Below, in pieces: positions 46,809 through 56,055 of a stretch of 64,000 bases of DNA. How positions within the stretch are numbered: the first letter of the stretch is position 1; every line of letters begins with the position of its first letter. The stretch comes from Celerinatantimonas yamalensis (GTDB lineage Bacteria; Pseudomonadota; Gammaproteobacteria; Enterobacterales; Celerinatantimonadaceae), in contig NZ_JBEQCT010000005.1 of NCBI RefSeq assembly GCF_046054155.1, positions 62,001 to 126,000 on the forward strand, read 5' to 3'. Position numbers and translations under genes: made by a program. The notes under the pieces are model-generated. The model was not told where the DNA came from. It made no database searches and worked only from the letters and a program-made list of their open reading frames with translations.

Positions 46809-46978
46809 CTTTGTAAACCTGTTGCGATATACCTTACTGCTGTGTGCTGATTATCTATCCGTGCGGTGATCATCCTACTAATAATTGTTCTACGAAAGCG
46901 ACTGTTAGCGGGTGTATTGGGTCAATGTGCTGACAATGACAGATTGATTTATTTAAATCGTTACCAATGGAGTTAACT

Positions 46979-47635
46979 ATGTATCAACTTTACTATTACC
47001 CTAACAACGCGAGCTTAGCGCCTCATTTTTTACTCCATCATATGAATTTAGCGTATGAACTAGTACTTGTTGATAAAAAAACAAATGCTCAGAAGTCGGC
47101 TGACTACTTAAAGCTAAACCCCGCCGGGCGGATACCCACATTAGTGGCTAATAATCAGCCTATTTTTGAAAGCCCCGCTATTTGTATCTATCTGTGTGAA
47201 TCACACCCAGAGTATGCGCTAATGCCAGCCGTTGGTGATCCACTTCGCCCAATTTTTTTTCAGTGGCTTGCTTATCTGAATAATACCTTGCAAGCAGAGT
47301 TGATGGTTCGTTATTACCCACATCGACACACCAATGATGAAAGTACGATTACTCATGTTGTTGCGGCTCAAGATGAGCGTATTGCTGACGCTTTATCACT
47401 TATCAATGCACAGTTAGAACACAATCAGTATTTACTAGGTAGCGACTTGACTGCGTGTGACTACTTCTTATTCATGTTGGCACTGTGGTGCCTTCCTCTT
47501 AGCCAATCCCCTTTGGCATTTGTTCATTTGGCTGCGTATTTACAGCGCCTCAGTCATATTGACACCATAAATATTGTTTGTGAGCTTGAGTGCATCGATT
47601 TAACGCCATTTAAATCATACATCGAGCCAATATGA
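46979..47635 (+). CDS. Glutathione S-transferase family protein
   Basis: A 218-residue GST-like protein. The thioredoxin-fold N-terminal domain shows YYYPNNASLAPHFLLHH (active-site region) and the cis-proline loop NPAGRIPTLV, followed by FESPAICIYL for glutathione gamma-glutamyl binding. The C-terminal helical domain carries LLGSDLTACDYFLFML, the N-capping box. ATG 46979 with GGAG upstream is preferred over the earlier 46967. Confidence 0.88.
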   Translation: MYQLYYYPNNASLAPHFLLHHMNLAYELVLVDKKTNAQKSADYLKLNPAGRIPTLVANNQPIFESPAICIYLCESHPEYALMPAVGDPLRPIFFQWLAYLNNTLQAELMVRYYPHRHTNDESTITHVVAAQDERIADALSLINAQLEHNQYLLGSDLTACDYFLFMLALWCLPLSQSPLAFVHLAAYLQRLSHIDTINIVCELECIDLTPFKSYIEPI

Positions 47636-47702
47636 GTAACGGAGCACATTCTCCGCATCTTAAGTGGCCCGATGGGATGGGCTATGCTTCTAAGAGGAAC
47701 TT

Positions 47703-48251
47703 ATGTTTACATTAGACGTTAAGCAAGGATTAGAACTGGCACTGGTTCATCCTAAATTTGCAAAGCAATATCTTAAAATTGTTTCAAGAGAACGTGATTA
47801 TCTCAGCCAGTGGCTAGCTTGGCCGATGCATGCTTATGACGAAGATTTTTTCCTTAGTTTCATTAAACACTCGCTGCATGATTATGCTGATGGCAAATCA
47901 CTCTCTTGCGCTATCATCTTTGATGGTGAAGTAGTTGGAAATATTAGTTTCAACAGTATTAATCATGAACTTAAAAAAGTGGCAATCGGTTATTGGCTGA
48001 GCTGTGATCTTCAAGGAAAAGGTATAGTGACTCGATCAGTTGCAAAGTTAATCGACATCGCATTTGTTGATCTTGGCATGGAAAAAGTACAAATATCGGC
48101 AGCGGTTCATAATCAACCTAGTCGGAGCGTTTGTGAACGGTTAGGGTTTAGCCTTGAGGGGATTATTACGCGAGCCGAGAATTTAAACGGCAATATTGTG
48201 GATCACGCTGTTTATGGGCTTAGTCGTACAACTTGGGTCGAAAAATCATAA
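47703..48251 (+). CDS. GNAT acetyltransferase, RimJ/RimL-like
   Basis: A 182-residue protein of the RimL-type group, many of which acetylate ribosomal protein N-termini or small molecules. The family landmarks are DYLSQWLAWP near residue 30, GYWLSCDLQGKGIVTRSV (motif A) and VQISAAVHNQPSRSVCERLGF (motif B). AGAGGAA precedes the ATG. It is the third intact GNAT gene within 12 kb. Confidence 0.9.
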   Translation: MFTLDVKQGLELALVHPKFAKQYLKIVSRERDYLSQWLAWPMHAYDEDFFLSFIKHSLHDYADGKSLSCAIIFDGEVVGNISFNSINHELKKVAIGYWLSCDLQGKGIVTRSVAKLIDIAFVDLGMEKVQISAAVHNQPSRSVCERLGFSLEGIITRAENLNGNIVDHAVYGLSRTTWVEKS

Positions 48252-48584
48252 TGGTGGCCACAATCTCACTACTTTCGATATTTTGGTCGCGTGGTGAGTA
48301 TCGGGTTAACTTGCGGCTTGATTGATGAAAACTCAAAGGTTAATACGGTAATACCTTCGAAGTAAGAGAACACCCCATGTTTAAGTTAAGGATGAAGAGG
48401 CGCAGCATGCGGGTTGATGATGAAGCGCTATTTGTGGCGATTAGCAAGATGTGCCGTATTAGCGTTTTTATGATGAGTCAGATTGTAACCCTAAAGCGAC
48501 TGTATATAACTACCGTGTTTTGGTTGTTTTTTGTTACCCGTGTATTGTATCTGTATGTCGTTCTTAATTAAACCAAAGGTTGAA
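48252..48584 (+). other. Intergenic region
   Basis: No supported gene. A 64-codon frame at 48377-48571 gives a basic, then hydrophobic peptide without family resemblance and is not called. Confidence 0.35.
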
Positions 48585-48803
48585 ATGCGTCATTCATTGC
48601 GAGAGAAAGTCATCAATGTATGTACTAAGAAGATAGAGCAAAAAGGTGACAATGTCGGCGTTTCTTTTTACGCGTTTTTTGCTAACAAAAATGAAGATCC
48701 AGCGTTATTAATGGAAGCTGCAACTTGGTGGATAAAAACCCATAGGCTTGATCATTTTGAGAAAGCGAAGAAAATTATTGCCATACTTGAAGCTGGCCAA
48801 TAA
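48585..48803 (+). CDS. Small conserved protein, DUF6500-like
   Basis: A 72-residue protein starting MRHSLREKVINVCTKKIEQK, with AAAGG upstream of the ATG. The segment GVSFYAFFANKNEDPALLMEAA and the following WWIKTH helix look like a conserved family of short proteins (I believe DUF6500) found in Vibrio and relatives. The function is unknown. Longer readings starting at 48531 or 48555 are possible but lack a ribosome site. Confidence 0.65.
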   Translation: MRHSLREKVINVCTKKIEQKGDNVGVSFYAFFANKNEDPALLMEAATWWIKTHRLDHFEKAKKIIAILEAGQ

Positions 48804-49542
48804 AGAATGGTTAGCTTGATGTTAGCGCTTTAAATAGTTCGTTGTTACAGCCGAAATCGGCGGTCGAAAGATCTAAGATATTTCGCTAAACTATTCATTT
48901 TTACCATGCCACTCTGGTATAGGTGAGCGAGTACTGCATACGATTTATACATGACGTTCTTTCTTAATGGTTAATCGGCTTGTTTTCCCATTTTATAGCT
49001 GACTGAACAGTGAGGTATATTATGCATAAACACTCATGAGGTTGCCCTGCCTACTATTCCCTCTTTGACGAGCTATCGCCAATAGATTCGTGTTTTATAA
49101 AATATTTGGAAGTGACACGATGAGCGGACGTTGCCACCATGGCAGAAAGTCATGCGTAAACTGCCTCCAAAAAATGAGCAAGTCTAGTTTGTCTGAGCCC
49201 CGTATCAGTATGACGTTATTTACTCTGGATCATTTTTCGAAGAACAAAATTTACCCATTCAAGAGCGTTTCTTTAGGTGCCATGTTTTGGTAAATTAACT
49301 TTTATTGGTTAATAAACGGGTTGGTGTTTGAGCTTTTGCCACTTCATTCGGTAGGCGCAAACATACAAAAAGTATTTCGTAAACTCAGGCAAGCAATCGA
49401 TTTAATCGGGTGTGTGAGGCGCTTGATGCTCGCGTTAGACCTTAAACTGTTTTATGTTGACTCTTGATTTATGACCGCTGTATATAGATAACATGAGATG
49501 ACTATTTACAGGGTCGACTATTTACGGGGGAAATGATTAATA
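48804..49542 (+). other. Long intergenic region
   Basis: About 740 bases with no supported gene. A 67-codon frame at 49090-49293 contains a few cysteines (CHHGRKSCVNC) but has no ribosome site or family resemblance. Confidence 0.4.
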
Positions 49543-50082
49543 ATGGAAAGTAATCGGCTTAATTTCGCAGCGCCATCGTTAGCGCATCAACCTTTGATGC
49601 TCGCTGCTATCCGAGAAAGTCAGACTGATTTGGCGCAGTTTTTACCTTGGGTTGCATCAGCTCTTAGTGAAGAAGAGTCGGTTAATAGCACTCAGCAAGC
49701 TATAGAGAATTTCAATAATTTTGAAGGGGAATTGCGTTTTTCACTTTTTGATAAAGCATCGGGCCATTTTGTTGGGGCAATTGGTTTGATACTTCGCAAT
49801 AAAGATATTCCGTATTTTGAAATCGGTTATTGGTTAAAAAGTTCGTGTGTGGGGATGGGGTATATGACAGAGGCGGTCAAGACACTCGAAGACTATGCGT
49901 TTAATGATCTGAACGCGAAACGTGTAGAAATTAAAGCCGCTGAGGGTAACTTGAAGAGTCGGGCTGTCGCTGAGCGTTGTGGGTATGAGTTTGAAGGTAA
50001 ACATTGTAATGACCGCATTCTTCCAAGCGGTGAGCTGAGTAGTACGGTGGTCTACGCTAAAACCAGCGGCGTATCACGGTAA
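49543..50082 (+). CDS. GNAT acetyltransferase, RimJ/RimL-like
   Basis: A 179-residue protein with the same organisation as the one at 47703: LAQFLPWVASAL near residue 30, YFEIGYWLKSSCVGMGYMTE (motif A) and VEIKAAEGNLKSRAVAERCGYEFEG (motif B). It is a paralogue rather than a copy; the two differ at most positions. Substrate unknown. Confidence 0.9.
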   Translation: MESNRLNFAAPSLAHQPLMLAAIRESQTDLAQFLPWVASALSEEESVNSTQQAIENFNNFEGELRFSLFDKASGHFVGAIGLILRNKDIPYFEIGYWLKSSCVGMGYMTEAVKTLEDYAFNDLNAKRVEIKAAEGNLKSRAVAERCGYEFEGKHCNDRILPSGELSSTVVYAKTSGVSR

Positions 50083-50580
50083 GAAATAGCGGCCTTTCTC
50101 ATTGGTGTGGCAAATGAGAGTCTCTATTATAGAAAACACCACTCTTGTTGCAAGACAATATCGGTATGATAAATTTTACCATTGAGCAATGGCCGAGGAT
50201 TTGATGCTCCTATTCTGTGTATACTTGCTATGCTATTCAAAAGGCATACGATACAGCGATTATAGTCACCATTTCATCCCATCCCATTTAAGCAGCTTTG
50301 TGGTTGTGTTACTGATGGGAATGCACCGGAAGCTGTGGCATACCTTCCAACGAAGCTGCTAACAATATGATGTTTAAAATCAAATTGTTCGCTCGTTAGA
50401 ATAAAAATTTATAGATGTGTATTTCGTATTATCGCCAGTTAGTGAGAAATTCTATAAAAGCGTAATAGTTATTAGGTTGTTGAATTGACAATTGAGTGAA
50501 TAAATATTGTCTAATAGACAAGTTAGGTATACCCATATCGAATAAATGGCATTTAACGGTAATTTATACTAGGAATGGTG
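50083..50580 (+). other. Intergenic region before the CZB chemoreceptor
   Basis: No gene is visible; the right half is AT-rich and should contain the chemoreceptor promoter. Confidence 0.4.
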
Positions 50581-51693
50581 ATGGGACTATTTAGTGGAAA
50601 AAATAATAGACAAAAAATTGAGCATCTAATAGATGAAAACGCTGCATTGAAAGCAGAAAATATGGATCTAAAAGTTAAACTTGAAACACTTCAGCAACAG
50701 CTTTTTATGCCATCTCAAGTGAATGAAAGGGAAGTGCAGCTTGATGAATTGATGGGTTATCAGAATAAAAATAGCAAGACTTGCTTAGTCAATATTCAAA
50801 AAAGTCTTGCTGACGCAGTCACCTTAGCGAAACACATCGCTGAATCTACGTCATCGATTCATCAAAAGTTCGATGTATTAAATATACAAATCAAGGAGAT
50901 GATGTCTGGTTTTATAGCACTAGAGCAAATTGCAAGAAAATCGTCAGAGTCTGTCGAGCTCCTGTCATCACGCGCAGAGGAAATTAGTTCAATTCTCACC
51001 TTCATTAAAGGTATTGCTGATCAAACGAATTTACTGGCACTTAATGCGGCCATCGAAGCTGCAAGAGCCGGGGAGCAAGGCCGAGGCTTCGCGGTTGTTG
51101 CCGATGAGGTTAGGGGATTGGCAAGTAAAACTCAATTAGCCATTACAAACACCAGTGATATTATTTCTGCGATGCAAGGCCATGTTCAATCGGTGTCTTC
51201 AGATTCTCAAACGGTTTGGACAACCACCACTAAAATTGGTGAAATATCTCGAAGTTTACAAGCGGGTATTGACGATGTTAATCATGTTGTGAGTGAACAT
51301 GTTAAAGACGTCATTTTGGTATCAGATCGTGTTTTTATGAGTTTAGCCAAATTAGATCATATGTTATGGAAAACGAACACGTATCTTTCAATGAACCAAA
51401 AAGAACCTGTATTTGACTTTGTGGACCATCATCATTGCCGGCTGGGGAAATGGTATGATGAAGGTGATGGGAATGCATTTTTTGCAGCAGCTGCTTCATA
51501 CCGATCGTTAGAGAAACCACATTCAAAATTACATAATGGTACTCAAGCAGTTTTTGAACTCATTAAAGAAACACCTTTAAATTATTCAAAGTTATTAGCC
51601 GCTTTTAATCAAATGGAAGAAAATAGCTTAGAAGTTTTTGAGATATTAGATAAAGTTAATCAAGAAATAGAAAAAAGATTTAATAATAAGTAA
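50581..51693 (+). CDS. Soluble methyl-accepting chemotaxis protein with C-terminal CZB domain
   Basis: A 370-residue cytoplasmic chemoreceptor without membrane segments. A coiled coil (about 10-60) precedes the signalling domain, whose tip carries ADQTNLLALNAAIEAARAG and GRGFAVVADEVRGLA. The C-terminal part is a CZB domain: HHCRLGKWYDEG, then the histidine of KPHSKLHNG, which together form the three-His one-Cys zinc site. CZB proteins sense zinc or hypochlorous acid. ATG 50581 with AGGA upstream is preferred over 50575. Confidence 0.92.
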   Translation: MGLFSGKNNRQKIEHLIDENAALKAENMDLKVKLETLQQQLFMPSQVNEREVQLDELMGYQNKNSKTCLVNIQKSLADAVTLAKHIAESTSSIHQKFDVLNIQIKEMMSGFIALEQIARKSSESVELLSSRAEEISSILTFIKGIADQTNLLALNAAIEAARAGEQGRGFAVVADEVRGLASKTQLAITNTSDIISAMQGHVQSVSSDSQTVWTTTTKIGEISRSLQAGIDDVNHVVSEHVKDVILVSDRVFMSLAKLDHMLWKTNTYLSMNQKEPVFDFVDHHHCRLGKWYDEGDGNAFFAAAASYRSLEKPHSKLHNGTQAVFELIKETPLNYSKLLAAFNQMEENSLEVFEILDKVNQEIEKRFNNK

Positions 51694-51890
51694 TATAATT
51701 TTATAGAAATTGCTTTTATTGTCATTATAGAATCTGATCGTGAAGAGACATTCGGTCAACATGGACTGAATTGGAGGCTGTTCATAATTCTGTGTCAGGC
51801 CTATTTTTATAAATCCAGATATTTATCCAATCGGCCTTCGAAGTGGATGCTCAACTGAGATAATATCAGATTCCAGTTCTGTACCGGATG

Positions 51891-52264
51891 AGTCCATTAC
51901 ATCTCAAGAAGATACTCACGGATGCTTTTATAGCGATTTCCAAGCGCAAACAGAGAAATGATATTGCGCTTCATCTCATCGGTTAACCGAGTCTGATATT
52001 TCTTCACGGTTTGAGGTTCAAAGGAGCCGTTGCGATCGCGGGGCGTATCCAGTTCAAAGGAGCCGTTGCGGTTTTGATGGTTTTATAGGAAACACCATTT
52101 TTTCGGTTAGGTTGACTACCTTGGGCCAAACGCTCATCTAGCTCAGCACCCAACGCCGCTTCAGTGATCTGTTTAATCAACAGTCCATCTTTTCCGTTGA
52201 GGTCTTGGCCTGATTGAAGCACCTTAGCAAAAGCCTGAATATCAATTTCGTATTTATCGGACAT
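51891..52264 (-). pseudogene. IS256-family transposase, truncated and frameshifted
   Basis: Starting at 52264 the product reads like the N-terminus of a Mutator-type transposase: LLIKQITEAALGAELDERLA and then KNGVSYKTIKT. A frameshift near 52090 moves the frame, after which it continues SFELDTPRDRNGSFEPQTVK and RLTDEMKRNIISLFALGNRY to about 51896, where it stops. The catalytic domain is missing. The upstream sequence up to about 52326 keeps the IS terminal end (GTGACACAGATTTTTGAACA), so the element lost its other end. Confidence 0.85.
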
Positions 52265-52326
52265 TGATGTGTCACTCCCTGTTGAGGGTTAACTATAGAA
52301 GTGACACAGATTTTTGAACACTACCT
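51891..52326 (-). mobile_element. IS256-family remnant with one terminal repeat
   Basis: The outer end is recognisable near 52290-52326 (read inward on the minus strand as AGTGTTCAAAAATCTGTGTC), typical of IS256-group elements. The opposite end was not found, so the copy is not mobile on its own. Confidence 0.7.
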
Positions 52327-53022
52327 TTTCCTCTAGCCTTGGTGTTCTGCCGAGTTATTTTTATAAGGATTCAAAGCCCTTTTCGTGAGGGCTTTCATCG
52401 CTACTGTGCTCAGCTTTCAGTCATTGAGCTTTGGTGATCGTTGACTAGCATTGGCCTCGCTAACTACGCAGAGAGCGCTTAGCCATTTGTGAGGCTTGGT
52501 TTATAGACAACCGCACAGCTTTTACCAGCTTGTTTGGCAAATTACATTGCTGTATCGGCGTCTTTGATTGCTCAGTCACCTGAATACAAAAAATGACGAA
52601 GTCGTTGAGTTATTACCCCCACAAAGTCGAGCACCACCTCAGATAAGTCTGTTTGCATAAAAGTCGTTCATCATCATAAGCAATATTCAGAGCTGGTTTA
52701 CACAACAGCGGGAAGCGCTTTTTCTGAATTATGTAAAAACAGTTGATTAATAGACGAAAAATAGCCGACTTTCACTCCCTTAAGAATATTAAACAGATGT
52801 CAATATGGAAAATATGAGGGGGCATGTATTTTGATTTTAGGAAAAATGACGTTTTATTTTACCTATACTCCCTAGCCTCTGCGGGCATGATGAGAAAAGC
52901 CGGCTTTCAGGTTATTGATACCTTTCATGACTCAGACAAAAGATCATCAGGCTCAAGAAATACCGCCATTTTACAATGCAAAATACGTTAACCGTTCTGC
53001 CAAAGTGCAAGGAAATCCCATA
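52327..53022. other. Decayed intergenic region
   Basis: About 700 bases without an intact gene. The part from 52495 to 52640 looks like a fragment of a GGDEF-type gene on the minus strand; the rest gives no recognisable product. Confidence 0.4.
52495..52640 (-). pseudogene. Possible fragment of a GGDEF-domain gene
   Basis: On the minus strand a stretch reads AIKDADTAM, a stop, then FAKQAGKSCAVVYK, the usual C-terminal end of diguanylate cyclase domains (ADxAMYxAKxxGKN). A preceding piece (VVLDFVGVITQRLRH) could be the helix before the GGDEF loop, but the loop itself is absent. The piece is small, so the call is tentative. Confidence 0.4.
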
Positions 53023-53139
53023 GTGAATCTCAGTATCCGAACTGCCATCCTCGAAGACTTTGAGTCTATTCAAGCCGTTATCAATCGTTCAACTCGTGAG
53101 CTTCAGCGTAGGTTTCATGAGGAGTCAGATGGAAAATAG
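53023..53139 (+). pseudogene. Truncated GNAT acetyltransferase start
   Basis: From GTG 53023 (AAGGAAA upstream) the product begins MNLSIRTAILEDFESIQAVI followed by NRSTRELQ, the beta1-alpha1 opening of a GNAT protein, and is cut off after 38 codons. Nothing of motif A follows. Confidence 0.5.
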
Positions 53140-53205
53140 TATCGTTTTTCATCTGCCCCCAAATTACTGAAAATCTGACTTGCTACAAAGAAGCTAAAAC
53201 GGATA

Positions 53206-53505
53206 TTAATCCATTAGTGATCTCTCATTAGCGGCATCATATTTCATGACGTCACTCTTCAATCGGTTCATCCACTTATCAAAGAATGCTGTCATCTCGG
53301 GTGTTCCTAAATGGTCATTCAGTGAAGCCTGATCTTGCCAGCGCTCTATGGCTACAATACGACCTGCAATAGCATCTTCAACAACAATATTGTAAAACAA
53401 ACACCCTTTTTCTGCTCTCGTACTCGAAGTAATCTTTCGGATATCCTCGACAAATTCATTTACATCTTCTGGTTTTAAATGGACATAGCCCGTTAGAATA
53501 ATCAT
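53206..53505 (-). CDS. ABM-domain monooxygenase-like protein
   Basis: A 99-residue ferredoxin-like protein of the antibiotic biosynthesis monooxygenase (ABM) fold, similar in size to YgiN-type quinol monooxygenases. Landmarks are the start MIILTGYVHLKPEDVNEFVE, CLFYNIVVED and IVAIERWQDQASLNDHLGTPEM. AAGGAGA precedes the ATG. It is 18 bases behind the nitroreductase gene on the same strand, so the two form an operon, opposite an AraC-type regulator. Confidence 0.88.
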   Translation of the reverse strand: MIILTGYVHLKPEDVNEFVEDIRKITSSTRAEKGCLFYNIVVEDAIAGRIVAIERWQDQASLNDHLGTPEMTAFFDKWMNRLKSDVMKYDAANERSLMD

Positions 53506-53523
53506 TTATTTCTCCTTGTATGT

Positions 53524-54114
53524 TTATATAAATTGGCAAACTTCATCAAAGCTAAGACGTGGACCTCTTGCAAAGAGTTTTGAATCATCTCCATATCCCA
53601 ACGTACAAAGAAAATTTGATTTTAGATCGGTTCCTGCAAAAAATGCCTTATCGACTCCAGCGTTATCAAATCCAGACATAGAATTTGTATCAAGACCTAA
53701 TGCCCTTGCTGCCATAATCAGGTAAGCACCTTGAAGGGAGCTATTTCGAAAGGCGGTGTCAGAGCTTATTTTCGGATCGTTCTTAAAATAATCGGTCGTA
53801 TCATAAGCCGGATAAAGCCTCTTAGCATTTGTATAAAATTTTTCGTCATAAGCAATAATGACGGTCACAGGAGCACTTTTCACTTGTTCAACATTGGAAT
53901 CCATCAAGTAGGGATAAAGCTTTTCCTTTACCAATTCGGTTTGTACGAAAACAAATCGTGCGGGTGCCAAGTTGACGGAGGTTGGTGCCCATTTCATCAC
54001 CTCATAAAGCTCGCGCAAAGTCTCTTGTGAAACCGGATGCTCAGTCCACGAGCGATGTGAGCGGGCCTTAGTAAATAGCAGCTCGATTGATTCATTTGGA
54101 ATTGGATATCTCAT
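53524..54114 (-). CDS. Nitroreductase family protein (RutE/HadB-like)
   Basis: FMN-dependent oxidoreductase of 196 residues from the branch that includes malonic semialdehyde reductase RutE. The FMN-binding arginines are in ARSHRSWTEHPVS (about 17-29), followed by EVMKWAPTSVNLAPARFVFV and, in the second half, GLDTNSMSGFDN and NFLCTLGYGD. GAGGAGAAG precedes the ATG. No other rut gene is nearby, so a pyrimidine role is not supported; with the ABM gene a quinone or aldehyde detoxification role is more likely. Confidence 0.9.
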   Translation of the reverse strand: MRYPIPNESIELLFTKARSHRSWTEHPVSQETLRELYEVMKWAPTSVNLAPARFVFVQTELVKEKLYPYLMDSNVEQVKSAPVTVIIAYDEKFYTNAKRLYPAYDTTDYFKNDPKISSDTAFRNSSLQGAYLIMAARALGLDTNSMSGFDNAGVDKAFFAGTDLKSNFLCTLGYGDDSKLFARGPRLSFDEVCQFI

Positions 54115-54259
54115 TTAACTTCTCCTCGCTTCTGATGAGTCCAATATAAATGCTTTTAAAAGTACTATGAATGCCTAATAGTCTATATTTTCGGCTCAAA
54201 ACGCCAAAAAATAAGATGAAAAGTGTTAATCATGGTATGGTTTTAATGATTCGATTTAG

Positions 54260-55240
54260 TTGGAGGGTTTTATGGATGTACTTGGGCAAGTAATGACTTT
54301 ACTTAGAACAAAAGGCCATATCTATGGGCGTTTAGAAGCGCTTGGCGATTTTAGCATTCGATTTCCTTATGAAGTTGGTCACTGTCTTATCGTCACACGC
54401 GGTTCATGTTTTCTCGTTGTTGAAGGACAAAAACCTGTGGCTTTAGTGTCAGGAGATTTTGTCATTCTTCCAACCTCAAAATCTTTCTGTCTTAAAAGCA
54501 AACTCGAACTAAAAAGATCAACTGACATAACGCCAAAACAAGGCGAAGACTATGTGCAAACAGGTGTTCTCGCTTTTGGTAGTGGAGAAGGGCTGCCAGT
54601 ATCAATGATCTCAGGATGCTTTAGTTTTGCTTTCGCCGAAAGCCGATTACTTACAGAATATCTTTCACCAATTATTCATTTAAAAGGTAATACACCGAAT
54701 GCACCAATTGGAATCCAAACAATTTTACAGATGATTGAAAATGAAATCACTCAGGCACATCCAGGATCAACAACGGTCATTGATCGACTTTCTGAAGTGC
54801 TTCTGATTCATGCACTTCGAAATCATTTTGAATCATTATCTGAAAATAATCCAAGTTGGTTGAAAGCACTTGGAGATCCTCAAATTGGTAAATCATTAAG
54901 CCATATGCACGAAAAACCAGAGAGGACTTGGACGATCGAACAACTTGCAAAAAGTGTCGGTATGTCTAGGTCGGCCTTTGCTACCAAGTTTAAAATAGTG
55001 GTCGGCAAAACACCTCTTGAACATCTAACCGAGTGGAGAATGTTTAAAGCGGCAACGATGATAAGTGATCCCACCCCAATGAAAATCGAAGATATCGCGT
55101 TGGCAGTGGGATACGAGTCCGATAGAGCTTTTAGACAAGCTTTTCGAAAAATTATGGGCTCATCACCTCGCGAATATAAACAACGTAACCTGAACAAAGA
55201 CATTAATGAATCTAATGGATATCATTCAACTCATGCATAG
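54260..55240 (+). CDS. AraC-family regulator with cupin_6 sensor domain
   Basis: A 326-residue regulator. The N-terminal half is a cupin_6-type sensor (VTRGSCFLVVEGQKPVALVSGDFVILP about residues 43-70) and the C-terminal ~100 residues hold two HTH motifs: WTIEQLAKSVGMSRSAFATKF and IEDIALAVGYESDRAFRQAF. AraC proteins of this group usually control neighbouring oxidoreductase genes and respond to reactive chlorine or electrophiles. It diverges from the nitroreductase-ABM operon and is its likely regulator. GGAGGG precedes the ATG. Confidence 0.9.
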   Translation: MEGFMDVLGQVMTLLRTKGHIYGRLEALGDFSIRFPYEVGHCLIVTRGSCFLVVEGQKPVALVSGDFVILPTSKSFCLKSKLELKRSTDITPKQGEDYVQTGVLAFGSGEGLPVSMISGCFSFAFAESRLLTEYLSPIIHLKGNTPNAPIGIQTILQMIENEITQAHPGSTTVIDRLSEVLLIHALRNHFESLSENNPSWLKALGDPQIGKSLSHMHEKPERTWTIEQLAKSVGMSRSAFATKFKIVVGKTPLEHLTEWRMFKAATMISDPTPMKIEDIALAVGYESDRAFRQAFRKIMGSSPREYKQRNLNKDINESNGYHSTHA

Positions 55241-55328
55241 TTTAATAATTAGGGGCACATTGAAGCAGCATTGGAGTTGATTAGTGGTATTGATCTTCTT
55301 ATACAGTCTAGAGGGTATTTTGTTGCCG

Positions 55329-55686
55329 TGTAGTGGCATAGTGAATTTTGCCACCTGAATAGAGATGTTAAGATATATCTCAGAAGCAAACAGGTGACTT
55401 TATGGCAAATCGTACAAGACGCACTTTTAGTGCAGAGTTTAAACTAGAAGCAGCACAATGAGTAACAAAGCATGGCTATTCGGTCAGCGAAGCAGCCAAC
55501 GCAATGAACATAAGTAAATCGGCGATGGATCGTTGGGTTAGGTAACTAAAGCAAGAGCAACAAGGCATTGCGCCGAAAGCGTCTCCGCTGACGCTAGAAC
55601 AAATAGAAATTCGTGAGCTCAAGAAGAGAATAGCCAATCTTGAGGAACACAATGATATTTTAAAAAAGGCTACTGGCCTCCTTTAG
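55329..55686 (+). mobile_element. IS3-family remnant, left copy
   Basis: An IS3-type left end beginning TGTAGTGGCATAGTG is followed by a decayed orfA. From ATG 55402 the frame reads MANRTRRTFSAEFKLEAAQ, a stop, then HGYSVSEAANAMNISKSAMD, a second stop, then a coiled coil ending NDILKKATGLL. That is the normal orfA order with a helix-turn-helix. orfB is absent: the element ends at about 55686, where the second remnant begins in opposite orientation. Confidence 0.82.
55402..55686 (+). pseudogene. IS3 orfA pseudogene (left copy)
   Basis: Transposase subunit gene with two in-frame stops, one after residue 19 (TGA at about 55459) and one near 55543 (TAA after WVR). Otherwise the frame is complete to its own TAG at 55684. 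Confidence 0.82.
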
Positions 55687-55688
55687 GA

Positions 55689-55925
55689 TATATCTCTCCT
55701 GTTGCACACGTTTTAATTCACGCTGAAGCTGAGCTATTTGAGTTTGTAAATCTTGTTCATTTTCACGTTGTTTTGGGGGGGTGAGAATGTTTTAGTCTAA
55801 GCATATAAGGTTTTAGAACTGATCCCTAAACGCTCAGATACATCGTTGACAGAATAACCGTGCTTAATCACTTGATTGACGGCTTCTTGTTTAAATTCAG
55901 GTGTATAACGAGTGCCTTTACTCAT
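55689..55925 (-). pseudogene. IS3-family orfA pseudogene (right copy, opposite strand)
   Basis: From ATG 55925 on the minus strand the product reads MSKGTRYTPEFKQEAVNQV and GYSVNDVSERLGISSKTLYA, then a stop, then a frameshift at a run of G/C near 55780. The shifted frame continues KQRENEQDLQTQIAQLQREL and KRVQQERY up to about 55689. It differs from the left copy, so these are two distinct IS3 elements joined tail to tail. Confidence 0.8.
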
Positions 55926-56055
55926 GCTTGACTTCTTATGGTTTAAGTTACAATTTTTACCATAAAAAGTGTCTATAAGTCTCAGGCCTTACCAATAAGG
56001 CGTTTTTCACAATAGGTGTTTTTCAATAACTTGACCCAAAGCGCTGTGACTTTTA

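Noticed and set aside
49090..49293. 67-codon Cys-containing frame
   Set aside because: No ribosome site and no recognisable zinc-finger spacing; likely chance.
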